Program-made: the position numbers and the translations under genes | NCBI GenBank assembly: GCA_009869945.1 | Contig: WIXG01000114.1 | Coordinates: 62,001-126,000 of the forward strand | Source: Mesaphorura yosii | Lineage: Eukaryota; Arthropoda; Collembola; Poduromorpha; Tullbergiidae | Length of the DNA stretch: 64,000 bases | Direction: 5' to 3' | Part shown: in pieces, positions 24,104 to 37,234 of the stretch | Layout of the letters: each line of letters begins with the position of its first letter | How positions within the stretch are numbered: position 1 is the first letter of the stretch | The notes under the pieces: generated by a model | Seen by the model: only the letters and a program-made list of their open reading frames with translations | What the model was told of the DNA's origin: nothing | The model's database searches: none

Positions 24104-27100
24104 TTGCACTGTTAGGACAGCCAGAGCGAGAGAAGATGTGCACGCCGTACATCGTGTCAGGATAATTTATTCTTATGCTGTACTTACATCTTATGAGGTG
24201 TGAGTTTTGGGCATGGATCGTGGACGAGGGAATTGACACTCTATGCGTGAAGTTTCTGGTTTTAAGAAAGATAAAGTCAAGGCAAGATGCTGTCTGGTGT
24301 CAAGGACAATGCGCATAGAGTCTAGACTCTGGACGCACCATTGCAATTTTGCCAGCATTAAGGACTGGAATGGACGAAAACCCTGGAATTCGTTGAACTT
24401 CGCGTCTGGAAAAGAATGCTGTCCGTGTCATTTGTTCATTCTCGCTTATTCGTTAGAAAATTGTACGATTTCCAGTTTCCAAGAAACGGTACTTAAACAA
24501 AGCAGTTCTGTCTAAATCACTACAATATAATTATTTTGACTGAGTCTGAGTGCGTGCGATACAGTTGAAATAAAAAGAATTCTGCGTAATCCGTCGCGAC
24601 TGCGACCTGACGACTCGATCCAGACAGTTGAGTCTTAAATTTTAAACATTTATACAGTAATTTCAATTCGGGTCTTTCGAATAATTCCGCGTAGTGCAAA
24701 AATAAACATTCTTAACGCATCAAAGATAAATTTCGTTCCAACAATCCAATCCAGTAGAAGCATCCAAAACACCATTGCGCCGAATACGCGTTTACGATAA
24801 AATAAGGCATCGGCTTAGTTGCAAGTATTTGGCAACCACGAGCCCGTAACCTGACCTGACCTGCATTCGTTCGCCTCGATTCATTATAGATGAGAAGCCT
24901 TGATTGAATCGAGTCGGGCCGAGCATTGCAAAATGTGATTGAAAGTAGTTCAATAAAAAATCGTCACACCGTGCGAATTGCGAATGCGAGCACAGTGCGA
25001 ACTCCATGCGTATGCAGTATGCATGCCTGGTGTCCACTCGGGCCGAATTTGCTGTTTGCTCAACTGATATACACGCCAGACCGAGTATGTGCACTGCGGC
25101 TCGACAAATGCATGGCTGGCTGGCGGGTGCTGTCACGTCTCTACGGCTCTGCCTTTGGCTCAATTACCTGTGTCAGCAAGTCAGCACCTATACGACTGAG
25201 TGTGAGACTTTCATTTGCCATTCGTCTTGCGTGCGTCCAAATTCCGGCTGCGTGGATGGTCTCATTTCGTCTGCCATGCCATGCGTAATGATGATGACTT
25301 TGTTCTATTGCAACAAGGTCTTGGGTCTAGTCGCTGGACGAGCCCACGAGGCAAGTCATGATCGGCTGTCGGCTAGAAACTTAGCACTTATTTACTGCTA
25401 CATAGTCGCGACTCATCATTAAGCCGTGGCGTGGATTGTGTGGCTTATGCTATGTGGGTGCGTCTCAAATGTTCCTTCCCTAAACAGCAGCAATAAACAC
25501 GTTATAGCAGTCGGTTGCTTGTTGCTTGGTTCTCAAATTCCTTATTTATGCTCGACGTGCAAGCTTTATCCGAAAAATGTATCGTGCTAACTTTTCAACG
25601 CATTCAACAATGGGCCAATGTACGCAACGCACCGGTCAAAGCTTACACGAGTAACATTGCATGAAAATGCCTCGAGTGCGCTCGATTGTGAGTGAAGACC
25701 CGTGTACGTGCACGCGTCGGCTCTTGGCAGTGTCTATTGACTTTATTGCAGATGCCGGGACAGCGGAATTTAATAAGAGCAAAGTCGGCGAAAGTTCGTC
25801 CGTTCATCAAGGAGTCTCGTTTCCCATGGCTCCCGAGCGCCTCAAGTGTAACCGAACGCTGTGTGGGCTTTCATTTTGTCTGGCGTGGCGTGCACTGCGG
25901 ACGAGGCATATATTTTATTGCTTGGAAATGGAAAAGAACCAAACCTGTTCACAGACTGCTGCTGATTACACGTTCGAGTAAAAGCACAAAGTTGTTTGAG
26001 GCACCGAACGCATAGTTACGGACATTTTACCTCGTCTGTGCCAGTGCACTTTTTCGCATGCACGACAGGCCTCTCGGACGTGGAGTTGATTGCCTGGTTT
26101 GAGTGTGCACGAGCAGACTTTCTGCCTTTTGCCAATTTTTTGCATGTGTACATACAAACATCACACAATGTATTTCGAGTTGAGCCATTATTACGAACGA
26201 GTTGATGATGGTTATGAATTGAATAAAGCTAAAGCCGAGAAGCCTGTTTGCAAACAGCAGCAGCAGCGACTTTGCAGCGTGAGCGAACGAAGGAGGTAGT
26301 CGTCGTTCTGCGAGTGCGAAAGAGGCGCAGGCACGGGATGGAGAAGAAGTCGTCAACCTCTCCAATAAATTCTGCCGTCTAAAAAATAAATGTTTATAAA
26401 GTGGAATTGGCGAATTGAAGCGACGACTGCGATTACTATCATGCAACTATTAAAATGTTGCAAAGCTAATTGACCAGCGCAGTGACCAGCGTCGAGCACC
26501 CGATATAAAGGAGAAAGAAACCAGCACATGCCAATTTCCGATGAGGCTCTTGCGATTGTTATTGCTGTTGCTATTATCTGTTGGTTACTAGATATACGAG
26601 GACGGCAAGCAAAATGGGTACGATTGCGAGCAGTGGCGAGCAAGAAATAATGAACCGCTCATGGTACTATAATTACACGCATTCGCATTCTCGTTCAAAA
26701 TAGCTTAATTGCACTGCGTCGCTTGAAATCATGCGAGCCACGTACCATACGCGATTTTGGGTTGAGCATTTCGCATTTCGCATTTCGCATTCTCATGGAA
26801 GATAGTAAGATAGCGTACTGGCATCAATGCTCAAGAGTTGAGTTGTCCAGGCTCTCACTCACTCACGCTCCCTCACACTCACACGCTACGTACGTACCAC
26901 ATTTGAACTTTGTTGTTTGTGTGTGCATTCGCTTGGTGTGCTACTTTTTGTAGGCTAATAAAAATAAATTGTGTTGATGATGAGGAAATAGTACGAGACA
27001 AATTTTATTTTCTAGCTAAAAAGGTAAAATTAGCAAAATTACAAGTGCGTTCTGCAGCACTCATGCTAAAAAGTGTTCCAAACGAGTTGTTGGAGTGCAG

Positions 27101-29889
27101 ACGAGGTGCGAATTGCGTGAAGAACGTGAACCAGCGTAACTTGAGTGGGCAGGCGTAGCCTTCAACTTCGTCGGGGCTCAGGATTCGAGCTTACGCAACC
27201 GCGTGCTGGGCTCTAACAACGCGCTAGGCCCCCGAAATTGCGTAACTCAGGCGCCCTGGCGCGTACGCTGCCGGGGGATGACATTGACCCGGATCTTTTG
27301 CCGCACTCGCCTAGCTCCGAAGCCTGCGTCCGTACGCAGCCACACACACCATTTTATAAATAACCTTAGTCCACAATAATGTTGGGTTGTTGCGAAGAAA
27401 AGGAATCATTTGGTTTGGAGTACCAAATTGTTATCCTCTTTTTGCTCGGCTCTGTTTCTCCTTGCAGAAGGGTGACCTTCAGATTTATCGAGTGAGCATA
27501 CGAGTTGGAGGCAGCAATAGCGTTTAGCATTGAAAAAAGCTATAGCGCTATACGAGCGTATATGGGAGTTGGGAATGTGTGTGGATTTTAGTGTGGAGAC
27601 TCAACCAACTCAGCATGGAACAACAGCAGCCAGTCGCAGTCGCGAAGGAGTGTATCTATGTGTATGTGTAACGCATGCGATGCAATTTTTATACTGCATT
27701 GAATTGTGTACTTGGTTTCTCGTTCTCGTGTGCTAACACAATGAAGACGAGCCAGCCTCGTCTGCGAACTGAGCCCATGCTCTCATACTTGTGCTTGGTC
27801 GAGAATAATGTGAGGATGCGTACCGAACGCAGTGTCTAGACGACCTACTCAAAGTGTAGATGTTAAGGAAGGTGCAAGATTCGTGTGCTGTTTTCGCATT
27901 TTGATATCAAAAGATTTTGCAACATTTCATCTTCAATGATATCTTGTTCAGTCCCGAGACACACACCAAACACACTCCAATCCAAGTTCATACATCGCCC
28001 CCGTTATCATCGTCGTCCCGCATCCACAAAGACCACGGCCACAACGACGGCTCGTATTTTAATTACAGATTAACAACTTACTTGCGCCTGTGGTTGTGAT
28101 TCGTGAAGCAAACACAACCTTCGGGCTCCGCTCGAGTTCACAGCATCAACTGGATTTGGAGACGCAGGGCAACTGGAACACGCTTCTGGCCACGAATTCA
28201 GCGGATTTATTCAGCGACCTTAGAAAAGTATACACGAGTAACAGAAGAACAGCAATAGAAATAGCACGAGCTGGGTTTAAAGGGACGGATTCGTACTAGT
28301 GCACTAGAACATTGCGAAAAAGTAAACTGGTCGTGCATTTCGCATGTGAACATTGCATATTCATACATATGTGCTTCGCTGTTCGTGTTCTGCAGACTGC
28401 TGCTGGTTGTGGTGCTCGCTTGTATTCGCACTCGCTGCGGTCTTGAGTCTGGTGCTGGTTTTGTGTTAATAGGAATATAAGAAAGGCAGGTCCAGAGAGA
28501 ACTCAAATATTCTAACCATGTCCTTCTCACGAGAAAGGAGAAGGTGAGAGAAGACCAAAAACTCGTACACACTTCTTCAGAGCACACACAGAAACCCGAA
28601 ACACGTTATATTTAGTTTTCTGCCTTGTGTCTGATTCCACGGACCTCAACACAAAAATTTAAATGGTTTTCAGTTCTTCGGGTCTTCTGCTAAGGACTAA
28701 CTCGTCGAGCAGGAGTGAAAGTAATCAGTTTCAATATTTAGCGGTGCGGTTTGCAGCAAAACACGAGTCAGCCCCACTGTTGCTGCATATTACAGCTGCT
28801 GTGATTATGTCTAGGCACTACTTGTCTACTTGTTGTTATACTTGTGCTCGTATCGCAGTTAAATAATAGTGTACAGCGAGCGAGGTGGCTGGGTGCTCCT
28901 TCCAGCCTAAATGCTAAACTCAGTCAGTCCAAAATCAGTTTAATGTAAATCAGGCAAAATATAGAGCCGAGACGAGACAGGAGAGGAGAACAATTCGACT
29001 TATTCAATTAGTCGGGACGAAACCACAGGCATTCTTCATGAAGATAATTCAAAATTAAATATCAATTAAGATTTCTTCGTCCGTCAGCAGTCAGCGTCTT
29101 CGTCTGTTTACTCGCTTCGCTTTGCGTGGCCTGTACATTGTTCATCTAGTCGTTTGCTCATCAATATCTACAACAACGTCTCTCCCGGTGCTTTGAGGAA
29201 CGGACCAGTCCAGTTTCAGCTTCAAGTGTAAGTTCCACACATGCAACTCCATTGCGCTCTCAATCTTCCGTTTGCGTTGAGGACATTTTGTCTCAAATTG
29301 GCCAGCGTTCGTGTCGCCCAAAGCTCACCTGCTGGAATTTGATTTCTCATGTTTATAACAGCAGGCTACTGGCGTGCAATGCGGGTTTGCTGCAGTTGGT
29401 AGCGTTTAGCGTTCGCAACAATGCCCATGCAGATATATTCGTAACGCACTACACCAGTAAAAAAGAAACGCATTGTTCACGCGGATTCTTTTCGCATCTT
29501 GTATTCCCGTAGCCTTGTAGTCTATTTTTTATAACATGCGCTTTGTGCCACGAGCAGGCATTAAACTTGGGCAAGCAGCCTAGCCTCACTCTGCCTCTCC
29601 TTTTGCCTTTTGCGAATCGATATTATGCGACCGCGTTGAAGGCCAACCAAGTCTAGCTTCCATTTTCATTTGGATTGGAAGGCATAAGGCATGTCTGCCT
29701 GCGGATGGTCGGCCCAAATCAAAGTCTAGAGGCATGCTACACAGCAAAGAGCAAAGCAAAAATCTTCCGCTGGTGCAGGCGACATTGACAACTGTCTGGA
29801 AGTTATGGGGCCGTTGTACAATCATTTATGACTGAGGAGACTTGAGACGGTGCGTAAAACTAAAATGCTGGTTCTTTCCTGAAACAGAA
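24104..29889. other. Gene-poor interval upstream of the BTB zinc-finger gene
   Basis: No supported coding exon. It contains a short tandem of GCATTTC-type units at about 26765-26790, a CTCAC-rich run at about 26860-26885, and the GC-rich island at about 27140-27345 listed separately. The last part probably includes 5' UTR and promoter of the BTB gene: a pyrimidine-rich tract and CAG at 29885-29887 just before its ATG could be a 5' UTR splice acceptor. Confidence 0.35.
27140..27345. other. GC-rich island in AT-rich background
   Basis: About 200 bases are visibly richer in G, C and CpG than the flanking DNA. The island has short inverted pieces around GGCGC and GTACGC. One plus-strand frame is open for about 75 codons but lacks an ATG and resembles nothing I know. 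It could be a regulatory CpG cluster, a fragment of a repeat, or an unrecognised exon. Confidence 0.3.
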
Positions 29890-32800
29890 ATGATCATGGA
29901 CTACCCGAGCAATGCGAGTGGTGTGGAGAGTCATTTCAATATCCATTGGGATGACTTTAACCGTGTCGTCGTCGACTCGCTGTGGGCCCTCTTCACGGAA
30001 GAATCTTTGACTGACTGCACTCTGGTAAACGCACGGCATTTCAAAGAAAATTTTACGCGTGCACGCTCCTTGTTTTTGATTTGATCGGCATTGTTCACGT
30101 CTCGCAGGTGGTGAGTCCACAGGAGCAGGTTCAGGTGCATCGTGTCGTACTCTCTGCAAATTCACCGTACTTTCGTTCATTACTTCATGCTCATTCTCAT
30201 CATCCGAATCCGATCATAATACTTCATGACGTCTCATACACGACGCTAAAAATGCTCGTCACTTTCATGTACAGGTAAACCCTCAATTTCCTTTTTTTAG
30301 TTACGCGGTTTGTGATCCAGACTTAATCGATGTCATGCAAGGAGCTGCGCTGCAATGCGTAATCCATAAAATAATACTTAAGAATTTTCGAAATATATCT
30401 TTATGCGCAACCCAATTGCTGAGGGGAAGCGAAGGACGAAACTGACTTACTGTATCAAACGCACAAAATTGAACCTATTAGTGCAGAGCGAAGAGAGCCT
30501 TAAATTATTTTCTAAACCCATAAAATATGCACTCGCCACAAAGCAATAAAAATTTCAATATGTCGCAAGTGCAGGGAGCCATTCTTTTCTTGCATACATG
30601 CACGGCATAAGTGAGAGGTGACACTTGTGGTGTAAAGTCGTTAGTCGTTATCGTCGGTCTCCTCCACTTTCAATAGAAAAATCGTGTGAAATATTGAGCC
30701 CATTATGTACACAGCGCAAGCACAAGGGAACTTGTATGTACAAATTTTCGTCTGCTGTAATTAGTACTTCTTATTTTCTGGCTTGATTGCGGAGTTCTGC
30801 GGTTACGGAGATAGTCCGGAATCTGAAATATATAATTCAGGCATAATCTGCGCCTCCCGTCACTGTCACGCGCTCTTCTATTTTCGCAAATTTCTGGGTT
30901 CCATCGGCTGCCTGGTCCTCAGTTTTCTGTCTGGCGTTAATTATATGAATTAATTGCGACAGTTCAATCGAGACGCGAAGCTTCCTTGTCTCGCAGACTT
31001 TCGGACTCCGGAATCGCACGCTCACCGCAATCCACAAGAAAGAAAACCTTCGGAATGAACTTTAGCTTGTCATATGCGGTATATTTTCCTTTCATGATAT
31101 AAATTGGTCAGCCCACAAAATGAATTAAATTTTATTCCGCTGATTTCGCCATGTACACAGCCACAAACAATTTAACCCATGATAAAGTAACGTGGCTCGC
31201 TCTTACATGCCGTCGGTTGTCGTCTTCGTCAGAGGGTGTAGCCTCGCTCTCTGAGCATTAAATGCAGCAAAATTTCGGGGTCTAATGCAATGAGATTATG
31301 AATTAATAATGAAGATTTTCACAAATTGCATGCTGATTGCTGATTGCCTTTATTTTCAGGGGTCAAGTGTCTGTGTCGTCGGAAGAAATGACAACGCTAC
31401 TCAAAGCCGCTGAGCATCTGCAAATCCTTGGTTTGAGTCAGACACGCAAGTCACCTGTTAATTTAGTACCAACGAATGTCAACACAGCTTCAATTGAGCC
31501 ACAACCAAGTAGCAGTAGTCAGACAGTAGCAGCAGCTGTAGCAGTAACTGAGCCACAACCGATTTACTCGAAGAAGGCAAGAATTTTAGATCAAAGCAAG
31601 ACTGTTTCGACATCAAGCATGAGTTCCAGCAGTACGATGAGTCGGAGCACGACACCGTCAACATTTCGAGAACGAGAGTATGAGACTGGCAATGCTGACC
31701 GCGCAACCGAACAACATAGTCCGTTGGTAAGTGTCGATAAAAATACGTCTAGCACGTCTAAATATAATCAGGTAATGAGTAATCGCTTCATAATCTTATA
31801 TGCACAGTCCTTGAAGAAGGAAGATGAAACAAACACGTCTTGGAAAGAAGATCGGGATGAGGACCGCATGGAACAGGTTCGCAGGCGCCTTCGTACTACA
31901 TTTTTGTGCGAATCTCTGGTTTCTAACCTGACCTTGATGAACTTTCAGGACGAGCCGTCGTCACTGGGTCTCCGCTTCCGTTGTCCATACTGCTCGACAA
32001 ACTTTCCTTCGCAAAGCTCTCTGAGTCGACATATAATGGTGCTACACCCATCGGTATACTCAGCTCTCTACGAGCCCACACCATCAACCTCAACTCAAAG
32101 CACTGCCAATATTGCCACTGAATCTCTCCCGCAGCAACCACCGCCACCTCAGCCACCTGCCGTCACCTCACCAGTTGATCACAATCACTTGGAACGAGGG
32201 AGACACGAGGAAATGGAAGAAACTGGAGAAGGATCGGCGTCAGGGATCATTTGTAAATTCTGCGGAAAACCCTTCAACGAAGTCAGTCAACTCATTCAAC
32301 ACTTGCCAATCCACACCGGCGAAAGACCTTTCAAATGTCCTTTTTGTGACAAAGTAAGTGATCAATTTGAATAAGACCTATCAAACAAAGAGAACGCTGA
32401 GAATTCGATTTCATTGATATTCGCACTTGTACTTATGTTCTACGAGATGACTACTCAGACTCATAAAAGTTTTATCAAGGGGTTCGGCTCTTTAAACTTC
32501 AATTATCCAGTGGCTCATTGCAAATAATTGTTGAAGATGCCGAGTCAATTATAGATTTAGATAATTTTAAAACAAGTTGCATAATCTTGCTTTCAGCGAA
32601 CTCGGCGTCGATTTCCAATTCTGTAATTCCACTAGACATTGAAATGAATATTAAAAGATTCTTGGCAGGCGCATGATTTTTTTCATCTGGAAGAGATTTC
32701 ACCCTTATCCATTTACTTACTATGATATGAATGAGTCTTCCTGTCTAAATTTTCAGGCTTTCAAGCTTCGTCATCACATGAAGGACCATGCTCGTGTTCA

Positions 32801-33001
32801 TACTGGTAAGTATTACAATTTCCCATCTGCCTTTCTCCAAGAAATGAATCGAGATTAATCCTTGCAGGTGAACGCCCTTTTCGATGTCAACTCTGCAATA
32901 AGACATTCAGCAGGAGTACCATATTGAAAGCTCACGAGAAAACTCATTTTCGTAAGTGCAAGACACTACTAAGTGTAGTTAACACTACAGACAGAAGATA
33001 A
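29890..33001 (+). CDS. BTB/POZ domain C2H2 zinc-finger transcription factor
   Basis: Exons: 29890-30024, 30108-30274, 31360-32353, 32757-32805, 32868-33001 (492 residues if no further intron). Exons 1-3 form the BTB domain (about residues 15-125): [50 protein letters not shown] and [14 protein letters not shown] Ser/Thr/Pro/Gln-rich linker follows. Four C2H2 fingers come next, all C-x2-C-x12-H: FRCPYC, ICKFCG, FKCPFC and FRCQLC. The last three are joined by HTGERPF linkers, and finger 3 is split by an intron. A 31727-31807 segment inside exon 3 has a perfect GTAAGT donor and a CACAG acceptor, so it is probably an 81-nt intron whose removal keeps the frame. A weaker 72-nt candidate lies at 31876-31947. 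Members of this class bind DNA through the fingers and dimerise through BTB, usually as developmental repressors. I cannot assign a specific orthologue. Confidence 0.88.
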
Positions 33002-35665
33002 TTGCTACTTTTGTGTTTGCATGAACAGCGAAAGGTGCGGGCCCATGACCTTATCAAAACTTCAATGGAGGTGTTTAGACGCAAAGCAAGCATTACTTGG
33101 ACGAATTTGAGCGCAAAGCAAATCTTTGATTCATCGTCGTAGCTGGGGAGATTTCATTTAGGAGCAACACGAAAGGAAGAACACAATACGCAACACTGCT
33201 ACATAATTTGTTGTTAATTTACTTACTGCCGAAAAGCTGGACTGTCCACTATGCTAATCTTTTTGTTAACTGAAACATGATAGTTATTATTACGAGCAAA
33301 TATTATTATTCTTGCGTACGCAGTTTGTAAGTATGTGCTAGAGCTAGTCGAATTGTGAGAAAAGAGAGACTGTTAATCTGTGCATGAGCTGGACTCGATG
33401 ATATTATTACTCATTAGAAGTGCAGGGCAAATGCTAATGTCAGTGTAGTAAGCGGAACAATACGAGGAACCGAATACCTGAGTGTTGAGATGTAACACAC
33501 GAAAGAAACGAAATGTACCTAACTACATGTGTATATCAGTTAAGAAAAACCAGATTAGGAACCAAGGTGCTAGGAAGAGTTTTAAAGCGACAAGTCGCTC
33601 GCTACTTCAGTTAATTTCGCTTGGAACTGAAAGCTTTAAACGTCTAGCTAATTTACCGCAACGTATTATTGTTTGGCTTTAGGGAACGCCTCGAGTCCAA
33701 AATCTGCTTTTTATTCTGATGATTTTAATATAAATACGAGTTGACCTATCTAAATAGTATTTAATATCATACGTCATACAATACTACATAACGATTACCG
33801 GTAATTCATGGCAACTTCTTCTGATGCTTGTGGCAGTGCTTGAATGCCAATTCTCGTATTTGAAAAGCATAGAGCCACATCAGTAATAGGCAAAACTAAA
33901 TATTTTAGTTGAAAAATTCTTGAGATGTGATACATGCCGATTTTGGAAATGGAAGATTAACAAGAGACATGTGACCTGATTTATTATGACTTAACAGTGA
34001 ACGAAATGTACTAATTTTGCCAGACGAAATTGAGAATGGAAATACCTGAAGAAAAGTGTACCAGAGAAGGAATTTGTTATCATGTCTCGATTGTAATTGA
34101 GTAGTATTTATTTGACTTTGACTAAAGAATGAAACTTTGGTATATCTATTACGAACCATTGAAACTTAACCATACATAATTGCTAATACGCAGAATTCTT
34201 TATAAAGATACTTGTAGTAGTGCTCTAATTAAGCAAAAGGAATTGTCCGACGACGATGACACGATGGAGGCAATAAGCGAATCTCCTTGTTTTTTGCAGT
34301 ATTTAATTTTTGTCTGTTTCTTTCTTTCCCGTGATATGAAAATACATTTTGTGATAAGAAGTTTATCTTTAAGTAAGAGAATCGATTTTGGCAAGTGTAC
34401 GGAGTTCGATAGAAGTAGTTCTTGTTAAGACGATGTAAGGTTTGTACCTGTGAAGCATTCTGACTGTGATTTCTTGATTTGGGGGTTAAGGAGAGATCTC
34501 GCTTTTTGTCCAGCAATAAAAAGTATAATAATAGCATTAACAGCATGCGCACATTCTTAATTCATTTGGTGCACGTTTAAGTGCAAAATTTGATTCCGCT
34601 CCCATTCGCCCCGTTACTGCAATCCAAATTAATCGATGTCTGTTGCTAAATCGAAGCCCGCTTGCGGGATCCATGCAAGATGCATGCATTCAGTCGTTAC
34701 GTAACTTCTGGCCAGCATGTGCGGTGTATCTTCCGTTCAGCGTTTAGTTTGAGCGCATTGGCAGGGTTCTATTAAAAATAGATTTGTTGACATATCGCTG
34801 AGCCGAGTGCAGTGTGGTGAGCAGACAGTCTGCCTGCCATGCCCAATTCCCGAACCAAAGTAAAATTGGACACAACAAATCCATGGACATTTTGCCAATA
34901 AAATGTGTCCCTCACCGAAGCAAAACGAAAGGCTGTCTCATAGATAATCTCTCGCACCACATGCAAAAAAGGAAAACAACCCATGCGCTGGCAATATCCA
35001 CGATATTAATTGACATGCCGCACGGACGGGCGACCCAAAGCCTGAAGTGTGTGAACGCTTTGATGTTTTGGCATTTGGTGACTTTTTTATGGCACATGCA
35101 AAACGAAAACGAGACGGTCTGTCGGGAGAGTTTTGCATTTAATACAAAAACTGGATCTCGATTCGTGATAAAAGACACTCACGCGACTAGTGTTAGTGTG
35201 GGCCGAAGAAAATGCAGTGTTAATAATAGTATCAAATCCACTTCTTGCCATTTTGTTTGCTTCTTCCAGTGTCTGTGTCGTGCCCGGTCCGTCCCTGTCC
35301 GTGGAATCCCTACTTTCCGCTCTCGTAAGAAAGAGCTCACGCTTCACGCATAAAAGTACTCATTCGTGTATTGATTAAAATTTTGCAGAAACGCAGACAC
35401 ACACACTACGAGTACGCTACGCGGTGTGGTAAGTGTGTGGTTCCCATTATAACTGGCATACGTTTTTTGCTAGTGTTCCGAAACTGAGCAGAAAAGCGGA
35501 GCGGGTCGAAGACGAGTGGAATTCTAAAGGCCACACTTCCAACGCACATCAACTAGAGCCACAACTGTAAGAGCTCGCGTACAGGCAAGAAGTGGAACGA
35601 ACAGTGAGCGGGTGAAAGACGGGCACGGAGAAATCCTAAAATCGATACATTATTCGAGATCCAAA
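33002..35665. other. 3' UTR of the BTB gene, then upstream region of the Ly6 gene
   Basis: The first AATAAA on the plus strand that I noticed is at 34515-34520, which would give a 3' UTR of about 1.5 kb; this is uncertain. The region before 35666 is probably 5' UTR and promoter of the Ly6 gene. A possible noncoding exon lies at about 35389-35428 (TTTTGCAG before it, GTAAGTGTG after it). No other gene was seen. Confidence 0.35.
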
Positions 35666-36473
35666 ATGGAGCTCAACATTATTTCGTTCAGTGCTTTTCT
35701 TATTTCACTGATTTCATTAATTGAGCAAGGTAAGTTTCGTGCAATTACTCTTTGGAGTCACTACTTAATGGTGTTTAACGTTTTGGTTATGGCAGGTTTG
35801 TCCCAGAACCCGTTCCAGCCCAGTCCGACATCAGCGGTGGGTAAGCCGAACCTCCGTCGCTGTTACATTTGCAATAGTCACAAGGATCCGTACTGCTCTG
35901 ACGAGAACTTTGACAAGACTCTCGTTCCTCTGGTCTACTGCCATGAACATATTCAAGTGAAGAGATCGTTTGTTCAAGGCACAATTATTACACACCCGTT
36001 CGTCTGCCGAAAGATCATTCAGAAAGGTACGTAATTGCCTAAATGAATAATAATTAAAGCGAGACCTAATGCGAATGCATCAAGCCGATCAAGTCGTCAA
36101 GCCTAAATTGCTTTGTCTTCACAGTGTCACTGAGTGGGAAAACCGACACGAGAATTCATCGCTCTTGCGGTTACATGCCACCAAATAAGCGGTCGTATGA
36201 AGATGAGGATGAAGTGAGTATTAATTTATTTATCCAGCTAACCGAGCCGATGCCTTTGCAAGTTATCGATAAATTGTCTGCGTATTTCAGGAAATCGTCG
36301 AGGACAGATGCTACAAGCGGGCCGGCACGTACGAAATTTCGATGAACTACTGCACTTGCTTGGAGGACGAGTGCAACCACGGGCTGCGGGCAGTTGGGAC
36401 AATTGGATGGTGGGCTCTATCAGTGACTACTCTCGTTGGTCTCGTAATTAGTCGAACAATTGCAGAGCTATAA
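35666..36473 (+). CDS. Ly6/uPAR (Quiver/Sleepless-type) GPI-anchored protein
   Basis: Four exons, 35666-35729, 35796-36026, 36125-36213 and 36291-36473, give 188 residues. Residues 1-20 are a signal peptide. The mature part has ten cysteines (44, 47, 54, 70, 92, 113, 135, 149, 151, 156). They open with CYIC and close with CTCLEDECN, the three-finger (Ly6/uPAR) signature. The Cys-Asn near the end is followed by a hydrophobic tail (about 164-182), as in GPI-anchor signals. Insect members of this family (Quiver/Sleepless, Boudin, Crooked, Coiled and others) act at the cell surface in ion-channel regulation and septate-junction assembly. I cannot say which subgroup this is. The loop between Cys 70 and Cys 113 is fairly long. 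Confidence 0.88.
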
Positions 36474-37228
36474 GGAGTTAGTGTTACAGTCCCTGGAGTC
36501 TAGCAAGGCCAAGGTGATAAAGTTCAGTTGACAGTCTGCTGAGTTGTGAATGGTTAGTTCTCAGAAAGATACGCGTTACACGGCAGGCAAATTACCATTA
36601 TCCCGAGCTTCATTGATTTTTACCACTTATTTTTGCGTTGAACTCTTCTTTTAATATATTATTAATGATATTAATGAATTCTCTCTTTTGCTTGTTTGCT
36701 TTGTGATTGAACCTGTAACTCGATACTCGATGCACGTACCAAACACAGGATGATAATTGTCAATATAATACGTAACCTTGAATCTCATGTTTCGTTGCTC
36801 CATGCGAGCGAATATCGCAACTGGGAGGCATCACCCTCGAAGTACTAGTTTAGCCTTTAGCAAGTTATAAGTAACAACACACGACACGCGTGCTATTAAG
36901 TTAAGTACTACTAAAAGAATTAAGAATCTCGTGGACTTAATTATAATTATAAACTCTTTCTTCGTGGGCATCCGTTCCTGTTTCTTTCTTCGCTGCGGTC
37001 AGTTCTGTCACAGTCACAATATATGCGTATATGCTGTAAACGGTAAATTGTAAAGTGATCCAGGCCATAGTCTCCATTGTTGTTGCAGTGTTATGTAAAT
37101 GTAAATCTTCTAGCTGTGTTCAACAATTTATTTAAGCAGATAAATCTATGATAGTGCAAAGCAAGCCGTAGCGTGTAGCTTTTAGTTAAAACTTAGCGTA
37201 AGTGCTCAGGTACAATATGCAGTGCTGT

Positions 37229-37234
37229 AATAAA
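37229..37234 (+). terminator. Poly(A) signal of the Ly6 gene
   Basis: First AATAAA seen after the stop at 36471-36473, implying a 3' UTR of roughly 0.76 kb. Confidence 0.45.

Noticed and set aside
27180-27345. tRNA-like B-box resemblance (GCTCGAATCC on the minus strand) in the GC-rich island
   Set aside because: The possible A box is about 130 bases away and no cloverleaf can be drawn, so neither a tRNA nor a tRNA-derived SINE is supported.
31772-31807. 36-nt intron (GTAATGAG to CACAG) in the BTB gene
   Set aside because: It is shorter than plausible introns; the same acceptor pairs much better with the perfect GTAAGT at 31727.
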